From positions 16,430,001-16,494,000 of the forward strand of contig CM082576.2 in assembly GCA_040954595.2 (NCBI GenBank): a DNA stretch of 64,000 nt, in the 5' to 3' direction. Positions 11,811-23,129 of the stretch are shown here, piece after piece (the first letter of the stretch is position 1; each line of letters begins with the position of its first letter). The notes below the pieces were generated by a model, which searched no databases, was not told the origin of the DNA, and saw only the letters and a list, made by a program, of their open reading frames with translations. Origin of the DNA: Balanoglossus misakiensis (lineage: Eukaryota > Hemichordata). Both the position numbers and the translations under genes were made by a program.

Positions 11811-13055
11811 GGGAGCCGTCATTATTTACGGCCTGGGGGGGGGGGGTCGGAGGAATTACACTAGAAACTCCAAAATTTTGAGAAACCCCCCCTGCCAAGC
11901 ATGCAGATTTTGAGAAACCCCCCCCCTTCCAACACAGAAATTTCGACTGGCCCCCCCCTAAAACCGGAACAACTACATATCAATACATGTATCTGTATTG
12001 AACACCTATTGCCTGGCCATGAGGGCCATAGCGGCCGTTTATTACACCCGAGGGGCTGTGAGTTACCAGAGCATATGATTCTGGTAACTCACAGTCACGA
12101 GGGGGTAAAAACGGCTGCTATGGCCCGAATATAGGCCAGGCTATAGGTGTTTATAATAAACCTCATGCTAACAGCTGGGAAAATCTTGCAATTTTCTCTT
12201 GAGGTTGGCAGACGACATCTTCAGTGGTGGCCATTGTGTCAGACGACGCGACACCGATTGACGTGACCGAGTCTGCGCACTCACGCTGGTCACGTGACCG
12301 GTTTATATTTTTTCTGCTATTTCCCTAGAGGGATTCATAGTCGATTCTATTTTCCTATCACGTGACGGATTCTGGCGAATCACGACACAGTATTAGCATG
12401 AGGTATATACAGAATCATATGCTCTGGTAACTCACAGCCCCTCGGGTGTAATAAACGGCCGCTATGGCCCTCATGGCCAGGCAATAGGTGTTCACTATTA
12501 CAGTAGTGTAGTAAAAGACCTCTCTACTCCAGGTTCACCCTGCTACATTGTAGGTGATCATCAGTTGCATCATGATGGATTGAAAAGGGTGAAACAACAA
12601 AACAATCTCAAAGTCACAACTAAATAATGATTACCGTAAAAGCTCACCCATAACCAGTAACCATCAAGTAGCATTGTGTAATTTGGACAGGCATCGTTAA
12701 AAGTCAAAATGATTATCAAACTTTGTTGATATAATAAGGAGATATGTTTTTTATGCATGATCAGGCAAGCATGCCAATCCTTTATCAGCAAATTTTGGGA
12801 AAAATACTTTGACAGTGCAGTGTGGACACTGGTGTTCCGCGACCGGAGGTCGCGGAGCGCTGCAGCACTTGCACAGCACACAACTAAATCTTTCAGTTGA
12901 AAAACTTTGATACATTTCCCAAAAATGAGTGACCCCCCCCTCTTCATCTACAATTTTTGAGAAACCCCCCCCTGCAGCCTTCCAATTTTTGAGTAACCCC
13001 CCCCTTCATTCCTCCGACCCCCCCCCCCCCCAGGCCATAAATAATGACGGCTCCC
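11811..13055. mobile_element. Transposon with TTA target duplication and G/C-run ends (family A), inserted in a 5S spacer
   Basis: Starts GGGAGCCGTCATTATTTACG and ends with its near-perfect inverse CCATAAATAATGACGGCTCCC. Both ends continue into runs of 11 or more G or C and then short blocks separated by further C-runs. TTA flanks both sides (11808-11810, 13056-13058), and intact 5S units read GGCCTTAGATAGGG there, so the empty site is known. A 3-bp TWA duplication with GGG ends fits PIF/Harbinger-type elements. No transposase is visible, so it is non-autonomous, with another element nested inside at 11999-12494. Confidence 0.85.
11999..12494. mobile_element. Nested foldback element with identical 85-bp inverted ends
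   Basis: The left arm 11999-12083 begins TGAACACCTATTGCCTGGCC; its exact reverse complement is the right arm 12410-12494. A third, diverged inverted copy of the arm (about 12083-12152) abuts the left arm, so the left side alone can fold into a hairpin. Inner sequences CCTCATGCTAA and TTAGCATGAGG are also inverted. No clear target duplication and no ORF. Confidence 0.8.
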
Positions 13056-13297
13056 TTAGATAGGGACGGTCGATCGGCCACACAAATTATCAGGTCATTA
13101 TTTCTCCACTTTAATATGGTCACTTTTTGTAGGATATAACAAGACAAAACCGCTCTTCTCCCATATAAATTATAAGATAGGGTCGGTCAATCAGCTGGCC
13201 ACGCACACAAATTATCGTGCCGCGTGCTCTGTGTGTACGCCTATGTGTTAGTGAAGCTTCCGTTTGCTTAATAATCGTAGAAATTCAAGCAGTGTTT

Positions 13298-13417
13298 GCC
13301 TACGGCCATACCACGTCGAATACACCGGTTCTCGTCCGATCACCGAAGTTAAGCTGCGTTGGGCGTGGTTAGTACTTGGATGGGTGACCGCCTGGGAATA
13401 CCACGTGCCGTAGGCTT
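13298..13417 (+). rRNA. 5S rRNA, copy 5 (canonical)
   Basis: Canonical 120-nt 5S gene as in copy 3. Its downstream spacer is cut at GTCGTAAACGT (13478) by the BEL LTR about 60 bp beyond the gene. The Pol III T-run is retained. Confidence 0.97.
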
Positions 13418-13478
13418 GAATTTTTCCTTTTTCTTAACTTTTGCATTAAACAGTCTTCCTTTTTGTCGTCGTAAACGT

Positions 13479-13783
13479 TGTGACGTACTTTACGTCTGGG
13501 GTGGATTTATGAACAAGGTTCTGGGGGATGGCAGGGGAAATTACAGGAGCGGGACGCAGCTGTACAACCTTTAAACAGCTTTTATTGAAGGTCACTCAAG
13601 AAGTGATAACACAAGCACAAAACCAGCCAGAAAAGTAGCAAATTTTGTTTTGGCGGGAAAGATGTCATTGGGTGATTAACTAGGCCTCTGATTGGGCTAA
13701 AATACTCAGCTCTGATTGGCTCAAAGTATCCGAGCTGTGATCCTCAAAATGACTCATGGTCAGAGTTTTTAGCATCTCCGATA
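13479..13783 (-). repeat. BEL 3' LTR
   Basis: 305 bp, reading TGTGACGTACTTTACGTC on the plus strand and ending GCATCTCCGATA. It matches the LTR at 24283-24587 base for base as far as I can read. On the minus strand AATAAA (plus TTTATT at 13581-13586) is a probable polyadenylation signal. Confidence 0.95.
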
Positions 13784-13802
13784 TTCTCCCGGGCCGCAAA
13801 AG
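13784..13802 (-). other. Candidate polypurine tract of the BEL element
   Basis: The minus strand immediately upstream of the 3' LTR reads GCGGCCCGGGAGAA, ending in the purine run GGGAGAA. This is the expected position for plus-strand priming. Confidence 0.45.
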
Positions 13803-13915
13803 CGAACAAGAAATCAAAAAATAAACTAGAAAATCCTGAAATACATGCAAACTAGAAAAATCAGATTGTCTATTGTTCGATTGTCATTGAAACACAGACA
13901 ATGTCAATGTCCACT

Positions 13916-14452
13916 TCATGTCGATACGGAGCGCGAGTTCACTTCCAGCGGGAAGAGTTTGCTTACTGGCCTTGTGGTGTGTCCCTTGGCGGTTCTGATT
14001 TCCGCTGATCGGACTAGGTTGTCGCGTCCGTAGTTCAATCGTTCCACCGTAGCCAAAGTCCATTCCAGGCGCCGTTTGACATCTTCATGTACAAGGACCA
14101 CGTCCCCAACCTGTATTTTGTTGCCGGGACTCCCTATTGGCGAGTGGTTTTCACGTAGCGCGGGCAAAAATTCCGATACCCATCGTCGCCAAAATCGCGT
14201 CTGGAGCGTAGTCATCAGAGTGTAGCGCTTGTTTAGATCGCTATGGTTACCGTAGGTCGGGTCGGTGAGTTCATCGTCTTCGACGGTGAGATATGGTACC
14301 GTTGTCAAGGGGCGCCCGTGTAATAAATGAGCGGGCGTCAACGGCACGGCGTCTTCAGCATCCGAAGAAACATATGTGATCGGTCGGTCGTTTATTACGG
14401 CCTCAACTTCGGTCAGCAAGGTATACAGTTCATTGAATGTCACGTAGGCGCG
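13916..14452 (-). pseudogene. BEL integrase, C-terminal part (separated by insertion)
   Basis: The minus-strand frame starts at the insertion site with LGRAYVTFNELYTLLTEVEA, then INDRPITYV and the GDVVLV-type C-terminal segment, and ends near the 3' LTR. It continues the integrase frame that stops at 18924: the codons for Val-Leu-Gly lie in the duplicated target site on both sides. This is the C-terminal extension of BEL integrases after the catalytic Glu. It is non-functional as it stands. Confidence 0.9.
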
Positions 14453-14469
14453 TCCTAAGACAGGTGTTG

Positions 14470-16783
14470 GAAGTTTGTTACTTATTCCTTATTCCTTATT
14501 CGAATGTGAAGTTTGTTACTTATTCCTTATTCCTTATTCCTTATTCGAATGTGAAGTTTGTTACTTATTCCTTATTCCTTATTCAAAGCTGAAGTCTGTG
14601 ACTTATTCCTTATTCGGATTCTGAAGTCTGTGACTTATTCCTTATTCAAAGCTCAAGTCTGTGACTTATTCCTTATTCGAAATCTGAAGTCTGTGACTTA
14701 TTCCTTATTCGAAATCTGAAGTCTGTGACTTATTCCTTATTCGAAATCTGAAGTCTGTGACTTATTCCTTATTCAAAGCTTATTCCTTATTCGAAATCTG
14801 AAGTCTGTGACTTATTCCTTAGTCGAAATCTGAAGTCTGTGACTTATTCCTTATTCGAAATCTGAAGTCTGTGACTTTTTCCTTATTCAAAGCTTATTCC
14901 TTATTCGAAATCTGAAGTCTGTGACTTATTCCTTATTCGAAATCTGAAGTCTGTGACTTATTCCTTATTCGAAATCTGAAGTCTGTGACTTATTCCTTAT
15001 TCGAAATCTGAAGTCTGTGACTTATTCCTTATTCGAAATCTGAAGTCTGTGACTTATTCCTTATTCGAAATCTGAAGTCTGTGACTTATTCCTTATTCAA
15101 AGCTTATTCCTTATTCGAAATCTGAAGTCTGTGACTTATTCCTTATTCGAAATCTGAAGTCTGTGACTTATTCCTTATTCGGATTCTGAAGTCTGTGACT
15201 TATTCCTTATTCAAAGCTTATTCCTTATTCGAAATCTGAAGTCTGTGACTTATTCCTTATTCAAAGCTTATTCCTTATTCAAAGCTGAAGTCTGTGACTT
15301 ATTCCTTATTCGGATTCTGAAGTCTGTGACTTTTTCCTTATTCAAAGCTTATTCCTTATTCGAAATCTGAAGTCTGTGACTTATTCCTTATTCGAAATCT
15401 GAAGTCTGTGACTTATTCCTTATTCGAAATCTGAAGTCTGTGACTTATTCCTTATTCGAAATCTGAAGTCTGTGACTTATTCCTTATTCGAAATCTGAAG
15501 TCTGTGACTTTTTCCTTATTCAAAGCTTATTCCTTATTCGAAATCTGAAGTCTGTGACTTATTCCTTATTCGAAATCTGAAGTCTGTGACTTATTCCTTA
15601 TTCGAAATCTGAAGTCTGTGACTTTTTCCTTATTCAAAGCTTATTCCTTATTCGAAATCTGAAGTCTGTGACTTATTCCTTATTCGGATTCTGAAGTCTG
15701 TGACTTATTCCTTATTCGGATTCTGAAGTCTGTGACTTATTCCTTATTCAAAGCTTATTCCTTATTCGAAATCTGAAGTCTGTGACTTATTCCTTATTCG
15801 AAATCTGAAGTCTGTGACTTATTCCTTATTCGGATTCTGAAGTCTGTGACTTATTCCTTATTCAAAGCTTATTCCTTATTCGAAATCTGAAGTCTGTGAC
15901 TTATTCCTTATTCAAAGCTTATTCCTTATTCAAAGCTGAAGTCTGTGACTTATTCCTTATTCGGATTCTGAAGTCTGTGACTTTTTCCTTATTCAAAGCT
16001 TATTCCTTATTCGAAATCTGAAGTCTGTGACTTATTCCTTATTCGAAATCTGAAGTCTGTGACTTATTCCTTATTCGAAATCTGAAGTCTGTGACTTATT
16101 CCTTATTCGAAATCTGAAGTCTGTGACTTATTCCTTATTCGAAATCTGAAGTCTGTGACTTATTCCTTATTCGAAATCTGAAGTCTGTGACTTATTCCTT
16201 ATTCGAAATCTGAAGTCTGTGACTTTTTCCTTATTCAAAGCTTATTCCTTATTCGAAATCTGAAGTCTGTGACTTATTCCTTATTCGAAATCTGAAGTCT
16301 GTGACTTATTCCTTATTCGAAATCTGAAGTCTGTGACTTATTCCTTATTCGGATTCTGAAGTCTGTGACTTATTCCTTATTCGGATTCTGAAGTCTGTGA
16401 CTTATTCCTTATTCGGATTCTGAAGTCTGTGACTTATTCCTTATTCGGATTCTGAAGTCTGTGACTTTTTCCTTATTCAAAGCTTATTCCTTATTCGGAT
16501 TCTGAAGTCTGTGACTTGTTCCTTATTCGAAATCTGAAGTCTGTGACTTATTCCTTATTCGGATTCTGAAGTCTGTGACTTTTTCCTTATTCAAAGCTTA
16601 TTCCTTATTCGAAATCTGAAGTCTGTGACTTATTCCTTATTCGAAATCTGAAGTCTGTGACTTATTCCTTATTCGGATTCTGAAGTCTGTGACTTATTCC
16701 TTATTCGGATTCTGAAGTCTGTGACTTATTCCTTATTCAAAGCTCAAGTCTGTGACTTATTCCTTATTCGAAATCTGACGAAA
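14470..16783 (+). repeat. Left satellite arm, 32-bp unit
   Basis: Roughly 70 units of GAAGTCTGTGACTTATTCCT followed by TATTCGAAATCT. Variants end in CGGATTCT or AAAGCT, and shortened units AAAGCTTATTCCTTATTCG are interspersed as a higher-order pattern. The outermost units are a distinct GAAGTTTGTTACTTATTCC type with tripled TTATTCC. Confidence 0.95.
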
Positions 16784-17540
16784 ATCTGAAAAAAAATTTG
16801 CCCAAATTTTGGGTGACCTCAGATGACTTTTGACCTACTTTCCTATATCTCGGCACCCAGAGCAGGTACAGACTTGGCGTTTGGAGGGTTGGGACTCAAA
16901 TTGAAAATCCAAAATTGGGGGTTACCTGTGACACCTGCTTATCTCATTAATTATGTGCATAACTAATTCCAGGCTAACCAATAGGGCTAGAGGTTTCATT
17001 CTTGTTGGACATGGACCAGCCTGGGGTCAAAATTTTTTCCCAAATTTTGGGTGACCTTGGATGACCTTTGATCTACTTTCCCATATCTCAGCATCCACAG
17101 TAGTTAGAGTCCTGGCTTTTGGGGGCCGATGGAGCACATAATGGAGTCTTACACAAGAGGGGTCTGGTTTTTGTTGGATCTAGACTAGTATGGGGTCCAA
17201 TTGTTTTGCCCAATTTTGGGGTGAACTACGGTGACCTTTGATAGTACTTTCCTCACAGAACGATGCTAACATACATGAACTTATAAAAATTCGATTGGTT
17301 TTTCGTTCACCCCCCCCCCGGCCGTAAAAACTGAACGGTCCCTTAAGTCATAAAAGGAACAAGTCATCTTAATATTTCTTAAACATGAACTTAGCCCGTG
17401 ATATTTCTATCTCGTTCTGACATGTATCAATTACACAAGCTTGTTTACTCTGGGTCAAGTACATATGTCAATACAAGTGAATGTCTTCTTACGTAATCAT
17501 AGAAAGGATCTATGAGCGTTCAAACTCAGTCGTGACAACA
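16784..17540. other. Core of the foldback element
   Basis: 16784-17270 holds diverged satellite-like monomers with TTTGACCTACTTTCC, CATTAATTATGTGCATAACT and CAAATTTTGGGTGACC, related to the array at 1-1260. 17300-17342 is one terminus of the poly-C transposon family C (CGGCCGTAAAAACTGAACGG then TCCC, followed by TTA). The remaining ~200 bp has no recognisable feature and no ORF of note. Confidence 0.7.
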
Positions 17541-18905
17541 GACTTCAGATTTCGAATAAAGAATAAGTCACAGGCTTCAGAATCCGAATAAGGAATAAGC
17601 TTTGAATAAGGAAAAAGTCACAGACTTCATAATCCGAATAAGGAATAAGTCACAGACTTCAGATTTCGAATAAGGAATAAGTCACAGACTTCAGATTTCG
17701 AATAAGGAATAAGCTTTGAATAAGGAAAAAGTCACAGACTTCAGATTTCGAATAAGGAATAAGTCACAGACTTCAGATTTCGAATAAGGAATAAGTCACA
17801 GACTTCAGATTTCGAATAAGGAATAAGTCACAGACTTCAGATTTCGAATAAGGAATAAGCTTTGAATAAGGAAAAAGTCACAGACTTCAGATTTCGAATA
17901 AGGAATAAGTCACAGACTTCAGATTTCGAATAAGGAATAAGTCACAGACTTCAGAATCCGAATAAGGAATAAGTCACAGACTTCAGATTTCGAATAAGGA
18001 ATAAGCTTTGAATAAGGAAAAAGTCACAGACTTCAGAATCCGAATAAGGAATAAGTCACAGACTTCAGATTTCGAATAAGGAATAAGTCACAGACTTCAG
18101 ATTTCGAATAAGGAATAAGTCACAGACTTCAGATTTCGAATAAGGAAAAAGTCACAGACTTCAGATTTCGAATAAGGAATAAGCTTTGAATAAGGAAAAA
18201 GTCACAGACTTCAGAATGCGAATAAGGAATAAGTCACAGACTTCAGATTTCGAATAAGGAATAAGTTTTGAATAAGGAAAAGGTCACAGACTTCAGAATC
18301 CGAATAAGGAATAAGTCACAGACTTCAGATTTCGAATAAGGAAAAAGTCACAGACTTCAGATTTCGAATAAGGAATAAGCTTTGAATAAGGAAAAAGTCA
18401 CAGACTTCAGAATGCGAATAAGGAATAAGTCACAGACTTCAGATTTCGAATAAGGAATAAGCTTTGAATAAGGAAAAAGTCACAGACTTCAGAATCTGAA
18501 TAAGGAATAAGTCACAGACTTCAGAATCCGAATAAGGAACAAGTCACAGACTTCAGATTTCGAATAAAGAATAAGTCACAGGCTTCAGAATCCGAATAAG
18601 GAATAAGCTTTGAATAAGGAAAAAGTCACAGACTTCATAATCCGAATAAGGAATAAGTCACAGACTTCAGAATCCGAATAAGGAATAAGTCACACACTTC
18701 AGATTGCGAATAAGGAACAAGTCAGATTTCGAATAAGGAATAAGTCACAGACTTCATAATCCGAATAAGGAATAAGGAATAAGTAACAAACTTCACATTC
18801 GAATAAGGAATAAGGAATAAGTAACAAACTTCACATTCGAATAAGGAATAAGGAATAAGGAATAAGTAACAAACTTCACATTCGAATAAGGAATAAGGAA
18901 TAAGT
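17540..18905 (-). repeat. Right satellite arm, 32-bp unit inverted
   Basis: Roughly 40 units of the same repeat as 14470-16783 in reverse complement (AGTCACAGACTTCAG then AATCCG or ATTTCG then AATAAGGAATA). It ends with the AAGTAACAAACTTCACATTCG units that mirror the left outer edge. Confidence 0.95.
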
Positions 18906-18923
18906 AACAAACTTCACGGACCC

Positions 18924-19868
18924 TCCTAAGACCTTCTTTATTGCGGTCTTAGTTATTCCGATTAGCCGTTCCCAAAATCCCCCGAACCAAGGGGCTCGTT
19001 TCGGGATGAAGTTCCTTTGGCAGCGTCTGTTGGCGAGATGAGCCTTCACTTCGGGCGCGTCGAATAAACGGCGTAGTTCGGCGGCCGCGGACACGAAGTT
19101 AGACGCGTTATCTGATATCATTTTGCTCGGTAGCGAGCGTCTTGCAGCGAAACGGCGGAATGCTTGTAGAAAGCTATTCGCGGACAAGTCGTCAACAAGT
19201 TCCAAATGCACGGCGCGTGTAACAGCGCAAGTGAACAGGCAGACATACACCTTTTTCTCTCGTACAGGTTTGGGCGATTTGATGTACAACGCTACGGTGA
19301 AGTCAACTCCGGTTACGTTGAAAGGCGGGGCTGTTTTCACACGATCTGCTTGTAGCGGTGCTTGTCTTGGGTAGCTGTAGGCGTGCCCGCTGATTTTGCG
19401 GCATGTGACACACTTACTCAGTAGAGCTCTCACGGTACGGCGTATTCTCGGTATCCAGAATTTCTGCCGTAAATGAGCTACGGTCGATTGTACTCCGGCG
19501 TGAAGTAAACGCGAATGCGCGTCGCGAATGACGAGTTCCGTGAATCGATGGTTTCGCGGTAGCAGAATTGGGAATTTGGCGTCGAAGCCAATTGGCGCGT
19601 TATGTAGTCTGCTATCACATCTTGTGATGTCTCTGTCATCGGTGAAAAGTTTCAGCGGCTTCGTCAGAGCGGCTCGTTGTCCTGTTTCGCCGAAAGTCTG
19701 TTGTTGGGTGTCCTTGATCCATGTGTTTTCGGCATGTTGTATTTCCTCAGCTGTGAGGGGACCGAATTTCCGAGTGCTGTTCCGTTTTATGTTCGAAACG
19801 AATCTTAGCACTTGTGCGGTGACACGGAGAAGTTCGTTCAACGTGCTGAACCGATTCGCGTCAATCAC
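18924..19868 (-). pseudogene. BEL/Pao integrase, N-terminal zinc finger and catalytic core
   Basis: Contains the HHCC-type pattern (HSRLLHAGVQSTVAHLRQKF, then CVTCRK) and the catalytic core with GVDFT, DNASNF and WERLIGITKTAIKKVLG, so the D, D and E positions are all visible. The frame then breaks into satellite sequence at the foldback insertion. It is joined to the upstream pol frame by a frame break near 19865. Integrase inserts cDNA into host DNA; this copy is split and dead. Confidence 0.93.
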
Positions 19869-20224
19869 TTGTTGTATTCCGGTAGTATCTGGGGTTTAGC
19901 GGTCAAACAGTCCGCGAGTTTTTCATCTTGAAGTCTCGTCTCGAGGGGGTTACTCGCGGGGAGAAGTTCCGATTCATTCACCGTCGATACCGGTGCGTGG
20001 TGAATCGCGCTGTCGAACACTTCGCTTATAGGCCAGTCGCCTTGTTTCAGCCAAGTTGGGCCGTTCCACCAAAGGCCAGACTCACGTAGATCAGCGGTAG
20101 AAATCCCGCGGGTCAGCAAATCTGCCGGATTGTCCCCCGTGGGACAGTATTTCGCGGTGCAGGAAATCGCGTTTGTTTCTCTTACACGATTGGCAACGAA
20201 GATCGGAAGTCGCTGTTCAACCAA
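19865..20224 (-). pseudogene. BEL pol, RNase H end and linker to integrase
   Basis: Continues the RNase H frame after a frame break near 20182-20224: VEQRLPIFVANRVRE, then YCPTGDNPADLLTRG, the conserved NPAD.LTRG motif at the end of BEL RNase H, then WWNGPTWL. It ends at a stop that overlaps the start of the integrase frame. Confidence 0.9.
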
Positions 20225-20919
20225 TGTAGGACTATTTGACTATCAGACCACAGAATTTTCTCTGTGATGCGAATTTTGCCTTGTAGGGAGTTTGAGACGA
20301 ATTGCAACAGCCTTGCACCGATCAAGGCGGCCATCAGTTCGAGGCGCGGGAGAGTGAACTCTTTGAGAGGTGCCACGCGATTCTTTGCCATGACAACCGC
20401 GGTTTGATTGGCATGTCGTAAGTAGGCGACGGCTCCATAGGCCTTCATGCTGGAGTCGGCGAACACGTGGAGCTCATAGTTTTGATTGACAGGCGAGTTG
20501 TCAAAATATCGGCGATTGAGTTTCAACGTGGTCGTTTCGCGTATTTCTCTTGCGATGTCTGTCCACTGTTTATGGAGTTCGTTTTCTAGCGGTTCGTCCC
20601 AGGCGAGACCTTTTATCCACAGTTGCTGTATGAACAGTTTCGCCTTAATGAGAACTGGCGAAAGATACCCCAGAGGGTCGTATAAGCTGGCAGTGGTTCG
20701 AACCACTTCACGTTTCGTAGTGAGATTGTCCGGTATTTGGAGATTCTTCTTCGCGTAGGCGAGTTCGTCGGTTTCGGTTAACCAGCGAAGTCCTAGTGTG
20801 TTCACGTCAGTAGCGCGTTCGAGTTTATCATCCTTTGCAGCAAGTGCGCGAACATCTTCACAGTTACTCGCCCAACTTCGTAGATTGAATCCGCAAGATT
20901 CTAACAGACGGTTTGACAC
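20182..20919 (-). pseudogene. BEL pol, RT thumb and RNase H
   Basis: Starts within the RT after a frame break with the 20901-22982 frame. Visible motifs are TTASLYDPLGYLSPVLIKAK (the BEL post-RT signature), then the RNase H motifs HVFADSSMKAYGAVAYLR, LPRLELMAALIGARL and ILWSDSQIVLHWLNS. It degrades the RNA strand during reverse transcription. The frame ends by shift at 20182. Confidence 0.93.
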
Positions 20920-22982
20920 TCTGTATAGTAGCCAACTGCTTCGCCCGGGCTATCAGCTCCGCTAAGTATGTTGTCAACGTAGATATTATTTTTGAGATCG
21001 ATGGAAGTTGGCGTGGATTGAGCGGACTCGAGATGGGTTTTCACGACTGCGTTTAAAATGAATGGCGAGCAAACTGCGCCGAATAGAACCACCTTGAAGC
21101 GATATGTTTTGAAGTCGCTTTCCGGGTCTGTCGGATCAGACAACCACAAAAACTTCGTAAATTGACGATCGCTTTCGTCAAGTCGAACATGTAGAAAAGC
21201 CTTTTCTATGTCACTCGTAAAGGCAAAGCGGTTTGCGCGAAACCGAAGTAGAATTTGTGTGAGGTCGTTGAGCAGAGGCGGGCCGGTTTGCAGGCAGTCA
21301 TTCAAACTCGGTGTGTCGGTAGATTGCCTGCAACTACAATCATACACGATTCTGATTGGCGTAGTGGCTGAATCTTTTTTCACGGGGCGATGGGGCAAGT
21401 AGTGACCGGTGCGGCGCGTGTCCATGTCGCCTGGTACTTCTTCGATGAAATCTCGCGATTCCTGATCAGAAATGATTTTGTCATACGCTTTCAGAATGTC
21501 CGGTGAAAGCCTACGCACCATAGAACGCGTGCGATTATCAGTGACCCCGTAGTTAACGGGTAGTGGCGGGTGGTTGGACTTCCATGGCAACTTCGCGATA
21601 TATGTGCCATTTTCGATGCGCAAATGTGTGTCTCTGTAATCTTCAAAGGTATTGTTATCCATAGCAGCAGATTGCGTATCGTCTTGAATACCGATTGTCT
21701 CGAGGTTCCAATAATTTTGGAGTTGAATCTCTTCGTCGTGCGTGTTTGAGAGAACATGAAAAATCGTCGCATCGCTATCAGACGAATTTGTCTTGTGAAC
21801 GGGACCGGACAGTAGGTAACCGAATTTCGAGCGTACAGCGGTTGGGCCTGGGCCACGAATAACTCGATCTTCGACAAAATCCCAGTAGTAGTCCGCGCCT
21901 ATTAACACGGAAATCTCGAACGAATCGGTGTTCGATACCGGGTAAGCAAAGTTTAGTCCGCGTAGGTGTGGCAAGTCAGCAACTGATTGCTTGACAAAGT
22001 TTTTCATTCGCGTCGAAATCTGCGGAATGATGAGAACGTTTATCTCTTTCTTTTCGCCGGAAAGCGTGTGCAATGCAATGGTCGCTGCATTGATCGATCT
22101 TTGCGGATATTTGTCACCGAAGGAAGTCAGTCTAATGACCTCGGTACCGGTCGGTTCTAAACCGAGTCTTGTCGCGAAATCTTGGGTCACGAATGAACGC
22201 TTCGCGCCTTCGTCGAATAACACTGTGGCGTCAATTGTCGTTTGAAATTTCGTAGAGACTGGAACGACCGCGGTTTTCAGGAGAATTGGTCCGTTTCTCG
22301 CTTTCTCGCGACTCGAGTTCTCAGTACGGGCGAACTGAACATGTGTAGCGGAAGGAGTGCGCGCGTCTTCCGTCGGGGTTTTCGAACTGTCCGAAGCTCG
22401 ATCAGTATGATTATGAAGCGAGGTATGATGCTTTCTGTTGCATGAACGGCAACTGAACTTCGATCTACAATCGTGTACTCGATGCCTGCCGAGGCAGTTA
22501 AAACATAGTTTGTCGCGTTTGACAATGTCAAGACGTTTCTTCTTATCGGTAATGGTTGTGCATTCATTGGCAAAATGTTGCCCTTTGCAAAACGCACACG
22601 ATTTCGGTTTATTGACCCTAGCGAAACGGGTTGCGGATCTAGTGTGAAACGCGGCGGTCATCGACGGCTTGCATTCGTCGTATGTAGAATCGCTGTCGGA
22701 TTCAGCGGTGGAGAGGCCAGCTTGAAGAGCGTCGATTTCTTTGAGAATTGCCTTTCGTAGGTCGCCGAGTTTCCATTCATTATTACCGTGTTCTCGTGCG
22801 ATTTGTTTGCGAGTGTTACCGGGAAGTTTTTCCAAGACTATGGGTACGAGTAGATCTCCGTACGCGTCTTCGTTTTTACCGAGAGATTGGAGACCGCGAA
22901 TATTACTCTCTAGAGTGTCGTAGAAGTTTCGTAGACTGCTGAGTTCGCCTTCTGGACTCGGCATGTCCCACAGCGATTTCAT
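20901..22982 (-). pseudogene. BEL gag C-terminus, protease and reverse transcriptase
   Basis: 693-codon frame. Residues 1-90 match the Gag capsid end (LVPIVLEKLPGNTRKQIA). At 129-190 are three CCHC-like knuckles (CAFCKGQHFANEC, CFNCLGRHRVHDC, CRSCNRKHHTSLH). The protease is near 255 (LFDEGAKRSF). The RT follows, with RIVYDCS, FTSDIEKAFLHVRL, and YVDNILSG near the C-terminus at the YxDD position. It is the longest intact part of the element. It shifts frame at 20901, where the 20919 frame continues the RT. Confidence 0.95.
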
Positions 22983-23129
22983 GTAGGCGCTTATAATCTT
23001 GTGTGTTTTGCCATAACGTTCGGTGAGAAGTAGACTCTATGGCAGTCGCTGTGCCTGTCGATAAGGAATGGAACTTTCGTACGACGCGCCGCCAGGACGT
23101 TCTATACGTAACGCAGACGCGCATTTCAT

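Larger units (their letters stand above)
6585..13478 (+). repeat. Tandem 5S rDNA array, ~1.3-kb units
   Basis: Units start with TTAGATAGGGACGGTCGATC at 6585, 7894, 9194, 10499 and 13056, spaced 1300-1309 bp apart. Each has a 5S gene about 240 bp downstream, followed by ~950 bp of spacer. Units 2-4 are nearly identical, indicating homogenisation. Unit 1 is preceded by a transposon end, the fourth spacer is interrupted by the element at 11811-13055, and the last unit stops at 13478 where a BEL LTR begins. Confidence 0.95.
14462..18923. mobile_element. 4.46-kb foldback element with satellite arms, inserted in BEL integrase
   Basis: It is flanked by a 9-bp duplication, TCCTAAGAC (14453-14461 and 18924-18932). 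Ends are imperfect inverse repeats: left AGGTGTTGGAAGTTTGTTAC, right GTAACAAACTTCACGGACCC. Both sides continue as arrays of a 32-bp unit in opposite orientation (14470-16783 and about 17540-18905) around a ~750-bp core. No transposase is present. A 9-bp duplication fits Mutator-like (MULE) non-autonomous elements; an 8-bp hAT duplication is the alternative. Confidence 0.85.

Noticed and set aside
14470-18905. Regular 32-bp repeats considered as a CRISPR array
   Set aside because: Units are contiguous with no unique spacers, the two arrays are inverse copies, and the setting is eukaryotic.
18722-18910. ORF reading repeated LIPYSLFECEVCYLF
   Set aside because: Translation of the satellite arm, not a gene.
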